Of a DNA stretch of 64,000 nucleotides, positions 26,585-34,330 are shown piece by piece. The DNA lies in NCBI RefSeq assembly GCF_013256625.1, contig NZ_CP053908.1:2294001-2358000 (forward strand), given 5' to 3'. The translations under genes and the position numbers were made by a program. The notes under the pieces are model-generated. The model had not been told where the DNA came from. It worked only from the letters and a program-made list of their open reading frames with translations, and did not search any database. The DNA comes from Hymenobacter sp. BRD128. Its GTDB lineage: Bacteria; Bacteroidota; Bacteroidia; Cytophagales; Hymenobacteraceae. Positions within the stretch are counted from its first letter, which is position 1; every line of letters starts with the position of its first letter.

Positions 26585-27049
26585 TTACTCGACCGGTGTC
26601 GCCCCGGAAATACTCATTGCTACGCTCGCCACCTCGCCCGGCGCGTCGGTTTTGAGCTTGAAGTGAGCCGCACCCTGTGGCCGCAGCAACTCATACACCG
26701 GGTACTGCTGGGTGCCGATTTCGGTCTGGGTCTTGGAATACCACGTCACCGTCAGTACGGGGTCTTTGTAGGTCGCTAGCGTAGCCTTGCTGGCAATGTC
26801 GCCCTCTAGCACAAGCTGGCTGATGAAGTTGCGGTGGTAGGTACCGGCCACGCCCAAGTAATCGGCCGGGGCGGCCTGCTCGGCAGTCAGCAGTTCGGCG
26901 CGTAGCTCTTCGGGGGTTTTAGGACGCTCGACGGAGGCGGTGTAGGTGCCGGCGCCGGAAGTGTCGCCGCTGTAGGTAGAGCCGTGTGAGCAGGCTTGCA
27001 GCAGCGCCGGCAGCAACAGGAAAGACAGGTAGCGTAGGGGTTTGGTCAT
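26585..27049 (-). CDS. Putative lipoprotein
   Basis: A 154-aa protein with a lipoprotein signal peptide: MTKPLRYLSFLLLPALLQAC, with the lipid-modified cysteine at residue 20 (LLQAC lipobox). The mature part begins with a Ser/Gly/Thr-rich spacer and has an ADYLGVAGTYHRNFISQLVLEG segment followed by beta-rich sequence (PVLTVTWYSKTQTEIGTQQ). It is 19 bp upstream of the 133-aa gene and probably co-transcribed with it. An exported lipoprotein in the lysogeny region may alter the cell surface, for example in superinfection exclusion (inference). Confidence 0.65.
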   Translation of the reverse strand: MTKPLRYLSFLLLPALLQACSHGSTYSGDTSGAGTYTASVERPKTPEELRAELLTAEQAAPADYLGVAGTYHRNFISQLVLEGDIASKATLATYKDPVLTVTWYSKTQTEIGTQQYPVYELLRPQGAAHFKLKTDAPGEVASVAMSISGATPVE

Positions 27050-27157
27050 ATTGGTGTAAGTAGGGATTATGGAACTGCGAAGCTAGAAGAAAAATAGCAA
27101 TGATTTACAGTTTTCTGCCTATGTTTATCGACCCAATTATTTCTCCATCACACCCCT

Positions 27158-27721
27158 ATGAAAAAATTGTACATTGCATTGTTTACTGTCGCTTTGCTAG
27201 CCTCCGGCTTCTGGCTCTACACTGGTCCGCAACGGGCGCTGCGCGACATTAAAGTAGCTGCCGACGCGGGTGATGTGGAAGGTATCCGCGAGCGCGTAGA
27301 CGTGCCGGCCGTGAAGGAGAGCCTGAAAGAGCAATTGTCGGCCGTGATGATGAAAAAGCTGGAGAACGATAAAGATTTGCAGAATAATCCCTTCGGCAAG
27401 CTGGGCATGCTCTTCGCCGGCAAAATGGTGGATGGCATGGTGGATGCCGCTGTTACACCCACCCACTTGGCTGCGCTGATTAAAGGCAACAAGTCAGCGG
27501 CTTTTACGAAGGACCAGGAGCCGGCGAAAGAGGAGGCTAGCCAGCCGCTGGATAATAAGGCCGACCTGGAAGGGTCGTACAACTCGACTGACCGCTACAC
27601 GCTGAAAGTGCTCGACAAGCAGACCCACAAGCAAACTGTGGCCCTGACGATGCACCGAGATGGCTTATCGTGGCGGCTTACCTCGGTGCAGCTGCCGATG
27701 GATGAAGCCATGAAAGATTAA
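27158..27721 (+). CDS. DUF2939 family membrane-anchored protein
   Basis: A 187-aa protein with an N-terminal signal anchor (MKKLYIALFTVALLASGFWLY) followed by TGPQRALRDIKVAADAGDVEGIRERVDVPAVKESLKEQL, the hallmark of DUF2939 (repeated small helices with a VD-x-P-x-x-K/R-x-S pattern). A short acidic linker near residue 130 leads to a beta-rich C-terminal domain (RYTLKVLDKQTHKQTVALTM). The family's function is unknown. It is the only plus-strand gene in this part of the prophage and ends in its own terminator, like a moron. Confidence 0.75.
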   Translation: MKKLYIALFTVALLASGFWLYTGPQRALRDIKVAADAGDVEGIRERVDVPAVKESLKEQLSAVMMKKLENDKDLQNNPFGKLGMLFAGKMVDGMVDAAVTPTHLAALIKGNKSAAFTKDQEPAKEEASQPLDNKADLEGSYNSTDRYTLKVLDKQTHKQTVALTMHRDGLSWRLTSVQLPMDEAMKD

Positions 27722-27722
27722 T

Positions 27723-27752
27723 AAAAAAGCCCCGTTGATACGGGGCTTTTTT
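27723..27752. terminator. Terminator after the DUF2939 gene
   Basis: A 13-bp perfect stem (27723-27735 with 27740-27752), TGAT loop and A6/T6 flanks. It begins 2 bp after the TAA stop. Confidence 0.9.
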
Positions 27753-27757
27753 GTGGG

Positions 27758-27901
27758 CTACTCTGCTTCAGGCTCCTCCCCTTCCGTAGGGAAATCCCAG
27801 GCCTTGCGGCCGGTGGCGATGAGCTTGCTCTCGGATGAGATGGTGACGCTACCTTGCTCGGTATGGTAAGCTGCTTGCCCTAGTGCGTGCAGTTGCTTCA
27901 C
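27758..27901 (-). CDS. Possible small phage protein
   Basis: A 47-aa frame with a GTG start at 27901. It reads as a normal protein, with a beta-type middle (GSVTISSESKLIATGRKAW) and an acidic end (EGEEPEAE). It lies 43 bp downstream of the small HTH gene on the same strand, in an otherwise empty gap, and ends in front of the shared terminator at 27723-27752. No family is recognised. Confidence 0.4.
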   Translation of the reverse strand: MKQLHALGQAAYHTEQGSVTISSESKLIATGRKAWDFPTEGEEPEAE

Positions 27902-27944
27902 ATTATATCAGTCTCAGAATTCGCGCAGGTGCTGGGCTGGTGGG

Positions 27945-28244
27945 TTAACTATTCAAATTAAGCCGCCGGCTCTTCTGCAAAGCCTCCAAATCACCAAGTC
28001 GGTAGTAATTGGGACGGCCCTTTTCATAGGGTAGACCCTGCTTGTGCAGGCCTTGCAGGTGGTAAGTGGAGCAGCCGAGGAATTTGGCGGCATCTGCCGT
28101 GTTAAGGCGTTTTTGAGTCCGTTCGTGCTCTTTTTGTGCTGCTAATGCAAGAGCGGCTCCTCTTTGAGCATTATCCTCTAACTGGGCTTTTGTGACTACG
28201 TATAAAACGAGTGGTTGTTGGTCCTCAAAATCAATTTTAGGCAT
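27945..28244 (-). CDS. Small helix-turn-helix protein (MerR/excisionase-like)
   Basis: A 99-aa protein. The C-terminal half, RLNTADAAKFLGCSTYHLQGLHKQGLPYEKGRPNYYRLGDLEAL, fits the HTH_17/excisionase pattern (helix, turn, recognition helix, wing with YY-RLGDLE). The N-terminal half is a helical lead rich in Ala and Gln. Such proteins serve as excisionases or as transcription regulators of mobile elements. Its place between the integrase block and the repressor makes a role in excision or lysogeny control likely (inference). Confidence 0.7.
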   Translation of the reverse strand: MPKIDFEDQQPLVLYVVTKAQLEDNAQRGAALALAAQKEHERTQKRLNTADAAKFLGCSTYHLQGLHKQGLPYEKGRPNYYRLGDLEALQKSRRLNLNS

Positions 28245-28391
28245 TTGTAATAGAATTAGATTTACAGCTGCGAATCTACAGCTACTTCAGCCTAATATCC
28301 TAAGCTAATTTACTGACTATTATATTCTTAAAACTTGTGAGCAGTTTGTTTACAAGAAGTTGCTTTATCATTGGCCTAGTACTGGGCGACG

Positions 28392-29339
28392 CTAATTCTG
28401 GACTATTGAGCTCAATATAACTATTCTTACTTCTAATATCTCGCTCCCCATAATACGTTTAGGTGGATTGCCAGGATTATAGGTATAGGCCATGATGTAT
28501 CCAGCATCTTCATCCACACTCAGATACCTGGTAAAGATACCTGTGTGTGTTACCACTGTGTAGAGCTTGTCTTGCTCGTACTCTGCTCTTTTAGTCAGTA
28601 ATCTACTAATTACCCAGTGTTCTTCTGGCAGGGCAGAAGTCACTTGGCTATCGGCAACCTCAAAATAGATATACTCGCTAGGCTGCTTTTCTAAGTCACT
28701 GGGCTTTAGCTGCTGCTTTTCTGTGTCACTCAGCTCTTTTTGTGCCTGTAGCTTAACCGCACGTTTAATATAATCAGCCTGTTGTTCGCGAGAGACGGTA
28801 GATACACCCAATGTACCTAGCCAGGAAAGAAAGGCGTCCCACTCATCGCCTACATAAGCTACCTGTTTGCTTGGTAACACGCTGACTGCTGGCTTAGCAT
28901 AGCTTGTATCACCTTGAATTACGCGGGGTACTGCTTCCTCTGTTTTGACAAGCCGATACTGCGCAGTCAGCAGCTCCATTGCCCGAATAGCCGCTTTGCG
29001 ACTACAATAAGCACCGGGTGTCCTCCCAAACTCTTCCTCTGCCTGGCTCAAGAGGGCTTGATAATCCACCGCCATTGGGATAAGAGCGGGAGAAGCAGCT
29101 GGTAGAGCAAGATGTGATGTGTGATTTTCTTTCTCTCCAGTTAGCAGATAGTGCACTGAAACGCCGAAGACTTGTGCAAATGCACGTAATGTAATCTCGC
29201 GTGTCCCATTCTTGCCACTCTCTATAAGGGAAATGGCCGAACGTGTCATACCCAGCTTTTCAGCAAGTGCATCTTGGCTTAAACCAGCACTTTGACGAAG
29301 CTCTTTAATAATTTCAGGAGTATTTTTTTTCTTGTTCAT
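28392..29339 (-). CDS. XRE-family phage repressor
   Basis: The N-terminal HTH (ELRQSAGLSQDALAEKLGMTRSAISLIESGKNGTREITLRAFAQVFGVS) is a clear Xre/Cro-CI domain. The C-terminal part (LYTVVTHTGIFTRYLSVDED, then ILEVRIVIL) resembles the dimerisation end of S24/LexA-type repressors, though I see no convincing Ser-Lys protease pair, so self-cleavage is uncertain. The length is 315 aa from the ATG at 29339. It is transcribed away from a Cro-like gene, across an intergenic region with two palindromes. It should maintain lysogeny. Confidence 0.82.
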   Translation of the reverse strand: MNKKKNTPEIIKELRQSAGLSQDALAEKLGMTRSAISLIESGKNGTREITLRAFAQVFGVSVHYLLTGEKENHTSHLALPAASPALIPMAVDYQALLSQAEEEFGRTPGAYCSRKAAIRAMELLTAQYRLVKTEEAVPRVIQGDTSYAKPAVSVLPSKQVAYVGDEWDAFLSWLGTLGVSTVSREQQADYIKRAVKLQAQKELSDTEKQQLKPSDLEKQPSEYIYFEVADSQVTSALPEEHWVISRLLTKRAEYEQDKLYTVVTHTGIFTRYLSVDEDAGYIMAYTYNPGNPPKRIMGSEILEVRIVILSSIVQN

Positions 29340-29368
29340 TGACAATACTTTACAAAAACTACAGATAG

Positions 29369-29391
29369 ATTGTTGATTTTATCACAATCAA
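29369..29391. promoter_or_regulatory. Candidate operator, repressor side
   Basis: Two nested inverted repeats occupy this segment: GATTG at 29369-29373 with CAATC at 29385-29389, and TTGATT at 29373-29378 with AATCAA at 29386-29391. It lies 30 bp upstream of the repressor ATG. Confidence 0.5.
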
Positions 29392-29393
29392 GG

Positions 29394-29441
29394 TTGCCTA
29401 ATAGTGATTTTCTTTCGTAAGTTTGTAACACACGAACAAAC
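29394..29441 (+). promoter_or_regulatory. Promoter and operator of the Cro-like gene
   Basis: TTG at 29394-29396, a 21-bp spacer and TAAGTTTG at 29418-29425 match the Bacteroidota -33/-7 layout. A 6-bp inverted repeat, GTTTGT at 29421-29426 and ACAAAC at 29436-29441, covers the -7 box and the expected start site, where repressor binding would block transcription. The Cro-like ATG follows at 29460. Confidence 0.6.
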
Positions 29442-29459
29442 ATAAGCGAAAGCAAGCAG

Positions 29460-29669
29460 ATGAAGCGTACTAAAACACTTACAAGTCTCCTCGCTCCTGG
29501 TGACATAGAAGAGATTGCTACCAAACTAGGGCTTTCTCATAGTGCAGCTGCTGCTGCTATCCGCCGAGCTAATCCTGGTCATCCTGCTGTACGTGAAGCC
29601 TTGCATATGGCACAAGAGAGTGGCGCACTGAATGCCGCGAAGATATTGGCGACTCTTAATGCTTCTTAG
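29460..29669 (+). CDS. Cro-like small DNA-binding protein
   Basis: A 69-aa protein with an HTH-like segment (GDIEEIATKLGLSHSAAAAAIRRANPGHPAVREAL). It is the first gene rightward from the repressor/early switch, the usual Cro position. The resemblance is to small phage regulators rather than a named family. It ends 2 bp before the next gene, so translation is probably coupled. Confidence 0.65.
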   Translation: MKRTKTLTSLLAPGDIEEIATKLGLSHSAAAAAIRRANPGHPAVREALHMAQESGALNAAKILATLNAS

Positions 29670-29671
29670 CC

Positions 29672-30016
29672 ATGCATGTCGAATTCACAAACGGCGTGGC
29701 CCAGCTAAAGCTGACGGAACCCCGCGAGATGGAAGTAATTCGCTTAGCCGCAGAAGTGTATGCCAATAGGTTGGCTGAGGCTGAATTACAAAGCCGGGTC
29801 TATCATCTTGGAAAAGAACCAACTCCAGGAAAGTCCTTTGACGACAGGCTTACGGTACGCTTGTCCTTGAGTCGCAGCACCATTATGGGCCAGCTTGACC
29901 TCTATCGCACAAGCGGTGGAAAACTTGGCGGCCTCCGCTACACCTGGGTGGGCCGGTACCTGGTTTCAGAAGCTGCTTGTCTTGAATTTCTAGGAGATAA
30001 AAATGCGAGCCATTAA
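29672..30016 (+). CDS. Hypothetical early phage protein
   Basis: A 114-aa protein beginning MHVEFTNGVAQLKLTEPREMEVIRLAAEVYANRLAEAELQ. The central SRSTIMGQLDLYRTSGGK and the C-terminal GLRYTWVGRYLVSEAACLEFL look like a winged-helix DNA-binding end, but no family is assignable. It starts 2 bp after the Cro-like gene and overlaps the next small gene by 14 bp. Confidence 0.55.
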   Translation: MHVEFTNGVAQLKLTEPREMEVIRLAAEVYANRLAEAELQSRVYHLGKEPTPGKSFDDRLTVRLSLSRSTIMGQLDLYRTSGGKLGGLRYTWVGRYLVSEAACLEFLGDKNASH

Positions 30017-30167
30017 GCCCTCGTCTGGCACTTTGCGTCGCATGTCTTGCGGCTGCTACCAGCGTGTGCCTCGCCTCATTGACCAACTGGATCAGCACGA
30101 TGCCAACCTGCTTTCACAATGGAACCGTCACACATTACCCTTCATCCCAACCAATTCAGCAAAATGA
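30003..30167 (+). CDS. Small hypothetical protein in the early operon
   Basis: A 54-aa frame (MRAIKPSSGTLRRMSCGCYQ then RVPRLIDQLDQHDANLLSQW). It overlaps the preceding stop by 14 bp, and its TGA sits in the ATGA that starts the next gene (30164-30167), so it fits the operon exactly. A CGC cysteine pair is present. No family is recognised; the tight packing is the main support. Confidence 0.5.
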   Translation: MRAIKPSSGTLRRMSCGCYQRVPRLIDQLDQHDANLLSQWNRHTLPFIPTNSAK

Positions 30168-30415
30168 TAGCTATAACAATCGAGGCCAACGGCAAACAAA
30201 CTGAGTTCGATGGTACGCACTCAGAAATTGAGGTGAGAAAAACTCACCCTGATTATATCGACCTCTTTTTCACGGCACCGAAAGGAGAGAAAGTGCTGAT
30301 TTCGTTTGCGCGAGTGCTTTTAATCGACCCCGAGGTACGCGACGAACTGCGAGTGGCAGCACAACACACCGGCCTATTCAATGCCAACAGAATAGGTGGG
30401 GAGGTGCGCGATTAA
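30164..30415 (+). CDS. Hypothetical early phage protein
   Basis: An 83-aa protein from the ATG at 30164 (MIAITIEANGKQTEFDGTHS). It is a small beta-rich domain (EIEVRKTHPDYIDLFFTAPKGEKVLISFARVLLID) with a helical end. The start is supported by the ATGA overlap with the 54-aa gene. It is the last gene before a hairpin terminator. Confidence 0.55.
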   Translation: MIAITIEANGKQTEFDGTHSEIEVRKTHPDYIDLFFTAPKGEKVLISFARVLLIDPEVRDELRVAAQHTGLFNANRIGGEVRD

Positions 30416-30419
30416 AACA

Positions 30420-30449
30420 AAGGCCGGCCTGCGTCAACAGGTCGGCCTT
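30420..30449 (+). terminator. Hairpin ending the Cro-like operon
   Basis: AAGGCCGGCCTG at 30420-30431 pairs with CAGGTCGGCCTT at 30438-30449 with one mismatch. The T tract is weak, so it may attenuate rather than fully stop transcription into the antirepressor gene. Confidence 0.6.
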
Positions 30450-30481
30450 CAATCTTTAACACGTAACAAGTCAAAAGTAAG

Positions 30482-31261
30482 ATGGAAACTTTGATTGCTG
30501 TATCAGCAGCACCAGTGGCTCCACAAATAGTAGCCGAGCAACTCATTCCACTTAGTAAGAGCAAGGGCGGTAAACCGGTGGTGCTCGCTAGTCTACTGCA
30601 TCAGTTTTTAGAAATCGGAAGTCGCCCAGATAAGTGGTTTGGTCGCCGCGTGGAAGAATATGGCTTCGTGCAAGGTGTTGATTATGAGCGGTCAAATTTG
30701 GGCGAGAACGAAGCTGCTGATTACTTCATCACCCTTGACATGGCCAAGGAATTGGCGATGGTCGAGCGCAATGAGAAAGGTCAACAGGCCCGCCGCTACT
30801 TCATCGCCTGTGAGAAACGCTTGAGAACAATAAGTGAAGGGCCACAACTACCTAATTTCTCCAACCCTGCCGATGCTGCCCGCGCCTGGGCCAATGAGTT
30901 TGAAGCGAAGCAACAAGCACTAGCAGTAGCCCAGCAGGTCCAGCAGCAGCTAGTCGAGGCAAAGCCCAAAATTGAGTTCTTCGACAAGGTAGCTGTCAGC
31001 ATCAATTCGATTTCCTTCGAAGATGCAGCTAAGTGGCTCAAGCTACCCGGCCTTGAAGGCCGAAACAAGTTAATAAAGCGCCTCAAGGAAGACAAGATTC
31101 TTCAGAAGAACCGCTCGCCTTACCAACGCTACATAGATGAACACTACTTCGAAGTCGAGGCACAGGCCTACCAAGCCGGTGAAAAAGGCAAGCGCTTAGC
31201 CAGCACTACCCGCGTGACGCCTAAGGGCCTTGACTGGCTGCTTAAGAAGTACAAATCATAA
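30482..31261 (+). CDS. Phage antirepressor with KilAC domain
   Basis: A 259-aa protein. Residues 40-120 match the AntA/AntB antirepressor N-terminal domain (LASLLHQFLEIGSRPDKWFGRRVEEYGFVQGVDYE; ITLDMAKELAMVERNEKG). A coiled-coil linker rich in Gln and Ala follows. The C-terminus is a KilAC-type DNA-binding domain (SINSISFEDAAKWLKLPGLEGRNKLIKRLKEDKIL; VTPKGLDWLLKKYK). It should counter the repressor during induction (known role of the family). It starts 33 bp after the Cro-operon hairpin. Confidence 0.85.
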   Translation: METLIAVSAAPVAPQIVAEQLIPLSKSKGGKPVVLASLLHQFLEIGSRPDKWFGRRVEEYGFVQGVDYERSNLGENEAADYFITLDMAKELAMVERNEKGQQARRYFIACEKRLRTISEGPQLPNFSNPADAARAWANEFEAKQQALAVAQQVQQQLVEAKPKIEFFDKVAVSINSISFEDAAKWLKLPGLEGRNKLIKRLKEDKILQKNRSPYQRYIDEHYFEVEAQAYQAGEKGKRLASTTRVTPKGLDWLLKKYKS

Positions 31262-31300
31262 CGTCCTCTCAAGTTTTTAACTTCTTACTTTTTAATTCCC

Positions 31301-31636
31301 ATGCTCACCGCCACCATCACTCCTAGCACCTTCACGGCCACTACTCCTACAATCCATCGCTCGCTGCCCTACGCCGAGTATGTGGCCGGCTGTGACACGG
31401 ACTCCGAACCCTTCCTGGAATTGACTCACGAATTGGGTCAGGTATTCGAGCGCACCTACACGCCCCATATACTGGCCCAGGCCTTGCGTGAAGTACAACC
31501 CCATGTATTGCTAGTGGAAGTCGAAGAAGGCAGCACCCTGCGCACCGATTATCCCACTCTTACCGAGGCTGATTTGATAGAGGTGGAGTATCAAGCCCTA
31601 CGGCTCACTACGCAAGTCACTTGCTTGGCTGAGTAA
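31301..31636 (+). CDS. Hypothetical phage protein
   Basis: A 111-aa protein with a Thr/Ile/Pro-rich start (MLTATITPSTFTATTPTIHR) and an acidic C-terminal half (VLLVEVEEGSTLRTDYPTLTEADLIEVEYQAL). No family is recognised. It lies between the antirepressor and the probable DNA-binding gene on the same strand. Confidence 0.5.
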   Translation: MLTATITPSTFTATTPTIHRSLPYAEYVAGCDTDSEPFLELTHELGQVFERTYTPHILAQALREVQPHVLLVEVEEGSTLRTDYPTLTEADLIEVEYQALRLTTQVTCLAE

Positions 31637-31645
31637 TCTCCCTAG

Positions 31646-32581
31646 TTGGTTTTGAAGCAAATTCCGCAAAACCAGCTACTTCATTTCCGCCTACACCTGC
31701 TGCCTTTTTCTGCCTTGCTGCCCCGTACCACTTACATCTCTGTTCCCAAAGGCTTAGCAACACAGGTTGTGCTTAACAACCGTGACCTGAAGGCTATGAC
31801 GGTGCTGTATCAGCTCAAAGCGCTGTTCGTGGGCGGGGTTATTCAGGATTTTGGGCAGCAGGCCCAGCACATTGCGGCCACGTATGGGTACAGCATCTCC
31901 AAGCTGCGCTCCTACGTGGCCGTTTTGTGCCAGATGGGCTTGCTTACCAAGCCCCGTCGAGGTACGCTCGTGCTGGCTTCCAGCCGCCGTATCGCAGCCC
32001 ATCACAGCTTGCAGGTGCGCGGCTTCCACCGGCTTCCCAGCACCCAGCTCACTGACCTTGAAACGCGCCTGCGGGCGCTGGCCCTAGCTGAGAATATAGA
32101 CCGCCAGCAATACGCGCTGGAGCAAAAAGCAATCACCGCCACGCTTGTCAGTAGAGGCATCCCTATGCCAGCCCACCAGCAGCCTCAGCGCCTAAACCAC
32201 CTCAAAAAGACGGTGCAGGTAGCGGAGGCCGTTGGCGCTCTACAAACGCGCTTTACCCAAGAAGTGGCTACCCTTGCTTTCGACTCGCGCAAGGCTGATT
32301 TCAATCCCTTCGCCACCCTCTCGCGCAAGGGTATTGCCCGCGCGCTGGGTCGGCACAGCAAGGCTACTGGCCTGCGCTACGCCAAGCTGCTGACCAAGGT
32401 CCAACTACTGACCGATGAGCCACGCCGAGTATTCGTGTGCGATGCCACCAAGCAAGAGTACAGCCTGATGCAGGAGGGGCTATTTGGCTTCGACTATTCT
32501 TTTCGCCATACCCGCACTGGCAAAGTAGAGAAGTGGCTATCTAACCTATTGACTGTGAACAAGCAAAACCTGCTTTACTAA
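31646..32581 (+). CDS. Putative winged-helix DNA-binding protein of the early region
   Basis: A 311-aa basic protein. Residues 60-110 look like a winged helix (IAATYGYSISKLRSYVAVLCQMGLLTKPRRG), and a second HTH-like segment is near residue 230 (LSRKGIARALGRHSKATGLRYAKLLTKVQLL). A helical linker joins them. It could be a replication initiator or an early regulator; no catalytic motif is visible. The start appears to be TTG (31646 or 31652), as no ATG lies nearby. Its TAA overlaps the next ATG (TAATG at 32579-32583), which couples it to the PP-loop enzyme. Confidence 0.6.
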   Translation: MVLKQIPQNQLLHFRLHLLPFSALLPRTTYISVPKGLATQVVLNNRDLKAMTVLYQLKALFVGGVIQDFGQQAQHIAATYGYSISKLRSYVAVLCQMGLLTKPRRGTLVLASSRRIAAHHSLQVRGFHRLPSTQLTDLETRLRALALAENIDRQQYALEQKAITATLVSRGIPMPAHQQPQRLNHLKKTVQVAEAVGALQTRFTQEVATLAFDSRKADFNPFATLSRKGIARALGRHSKATGLRYAKLLTKVQLLTDEPRRVFVCDATKQEYSLMQEGLFGFDYSFRHTRTGKVEKWLSNLLTVNKQNLLY

Positions 32582-33690
32582 TGTCATTCCAAAAAACTGA
32601 ACTAGCATTGCCAGCTCACCCCGCGAGGCGTGTAGCGAGCTGTCCACTGGTGAACAGCTCGCTCAATCAGACTGAATTTATTGCAGTACCACCTGCAATT
32701 GAGACTGCTTTGCAACAGGGCGCGGCGCTGGCCATTAGCTTGAGTGGTGGCAAAGACAGCCAGGCGCTGCTGATGCTGCTGGCGCCCTGGTTTCGTCAGT
32801 ATGGTTACGCGGGGCAACTCTTCGCTATTCATGCCGACCTGGGGCGGGCCGAGTGGGAGCAAACGCCCGCCTTTGTGCAGTTGCTCGCCGATAACGCGGG
32901 CGTGCCGCTCGTAGTAGTGCGCCGGGCCAAAGGGGATTTAGTGGCGCGTATCGGTGAACGAATGCAGGCCACGGCCGGTACCACCGCGCCCGGCTGGCCT
33001 AGCGCTAAGCAACGCTACTGCACGAGCCACCTCAAAAGCGGCCCTATCGACCAAGCGCTCCGCAACCCCGCGCCCTACTGGCCCAGCAGTGGCCAGCGCT
33101 TTTGCACCTCGGATTTGAAGCGCGGCCCCGTTGATACCCAGCTACGCCAATTTGAGGTAATTATCAGCGCTGAGGGCGTGCGCGCCGATGAGAGCCCAGC
33201 GCGGGCGCTCAAAGCCGCTGCCGAGCTGCGCCCCGCCATCACGGCCAAGGCCCTGCGCGGCCTACCGATGGAAGAAGCGCTCGCCCAGCGCCAGCCGGGC
33301 CAGCGCGTGGCCTTCAACTGGCGCCCACTACTGCATTTCACCACCGCGCAGATATGGCAGGCCTGCGGCACTAGCGCCACGAGCCTAGCGGCACGCCAGC
33401 GGCTACACAGCATCGGCGCCACCACGTCTGCCCTAGCGGGCTGGGTAGGCCACCCGGCCTACGTGCTGGGCAATCAGCGCCTAAGCTGCGCGCTGTGCGT
33501 GCTGGGCAGCAAAAACGACCTACTAAACGGAGCCAACCACAACCCCGCCACCTACGGCCTCTACCTCGAATTGGAGGTGCTGGGTGGCTCCACTTTCAAG
33601 CACAACCAAAGCCTATTTGATTTACCCGTGAGTGGGCGGGCGGCTGAGGTGCGTGATGAAATATTATCAACTATCAAAATTGCCGCCTAA
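32581..33690 (+). CDS. PAPS-reductase-like PP-loop enzyme with internal duplication
   Basis: The PP-loop ATP-binding motif AISLSGGKDSQAL (SGGKDS, residues 55-60) places it in the PAPS reductase/DndC superfamily of adenylating or sulfur-transfer enzymes. Residues 136-161 and 164-189 are a tandem duplication with a 28-residue period: WPSAKQRYCTSHLKSGPIDQ and WPSSGQRFCTSDLKRGPVDT, 17 of 26 identical. Both keep the Cys of the CTS motif. Two more cysteines lie in LSCALCVLGS, so four could bind an Fe-S cluster. Phages often carry this family, possibly for DNA or nucleotide modification; no Dnd partners are present here. Confidence 0.8.
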   Translation: MSFQKTELALPAHPARRVASCPLVNSSLNQTEFIAVPPAIETALQQGAALAISLSGGKDSQALLMLLAPWFRQYGYAGQLFAIHADLGRAEWEQTPAFVQLLADNAGVPLVVVRRAKGDLVARIGERMQATAGTTAPGWPSAKQRYCTSHLKSGPIDQALRNPAPYWPSSGQRFCTSDLKRGPVDTQLRQFEVIISAEGVRADESPARALKAAAELRPAITAKALRGLPMEEALAQRQPGQRVAFNWRPLLHFTTAQIWQACGTSATSLAARQRLHSIGATTSALAGWVGHPAYVLGNQRLSCALCVLGSKNDLLNGANHNPATYGLYLELEVLGGSTFKHNQSLFDLPVSGRAAEVRDEILSTIKIAA

Positions 33691-33936
33691 CCTAAAGGGT
33701 AAGAGACGCTGGCCGGTCCAGCAGCCAGCGCCTAGTACGGTCCGACTACCCAGCCGGTAGTCCCTTCAGCCAGCAAATATACCTGTATTATATTTTCATC
33801 AACCCCTCATCATGTTCAGCAAGCCCACGCTCTAGCTGGTCCTGGCCCCCCGATGACGAGGCTATCCGCATCATCACCAGTCCCGCCTAAACTCCGGAAA
33901 ACTCCGGACTTTTCTGCAATCGATACCACGCCTAAT

Positions 33937-34101
33937 ATGCTGACCCGCAAACCTTACCGCCGCAGTGATTACGCCTTTTTGGCCGAAAACTACCAACATG
34001 CCCCCGCGCCCGCCCTGGCGCAGGCCCTGGGCCGCACGCCGGGCAGCCTCTACCGCTTCATCAGCCGCCACCCCGAGCTGCGCAAGCAAGGCAAAAGTTA
34101 G
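33937..34101 (+). CDS. Small HTH (SANT/Myb-like) protein
   Basis: From the ATG at 33937 the 54-aa protein reads MLTRKPYRRSDYAFLAENYQ and continues with ALAQALGRTPGSLYRFISRHPEL, a compact three-helix DNA-binding pattern common in Bacteroidota phages. An upstream ATG at 33853 would add 28 disordered residues. It lies in the early region downstream of the PP-loop enzyme after a 160-bp gap. Confidence 0.6.
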   Translation: MLTRKPYRRSDYAFLAENYQHAPAPALAQALGRTPGSLYRFISRHPELRKQGKS

Positions 34102-34147
34102 GTATAAGTTTCTGGCATTGCGAACGGGGCTAGCGGAGCTTCGGGGC

Positions 34148-34330
34148 ATGAAATTCTTCCTCATTTTCTTCGCTGTCGCCACCTTGGTCTGTGGCTACTT
34201 CCTGCTCACCGATGGTCCCGGCTCAGGCATGGGCTGGCCCACTGGCATCTTCGCTGCCCTCGGGGCTGGCGTGGCGCTCTACAACTGGCGTACGAACGGC
34301 TCGCCGCTCGACGACTCGACCAAGCGCTAA
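34148..34330 (+). CDS. Small membrane protein
   Basis: A 60-aa protein with two hydrophobic segments (FFLIFFAVATLVCGYFLL and PTGIFAALGAGVALYNW) separated by a Gly-rich turn. Its TAA overlaps the ATG of the next membrane protein (TAATG at 34328-34332), so the two are coupled. Function unknown. Confidence 0.6.
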   Translation: MKFFLIFFAVATLVCGYFLLTDGPGSGMGWPTGIFAALGAGVALYNWRTNGSPLDDSTKR

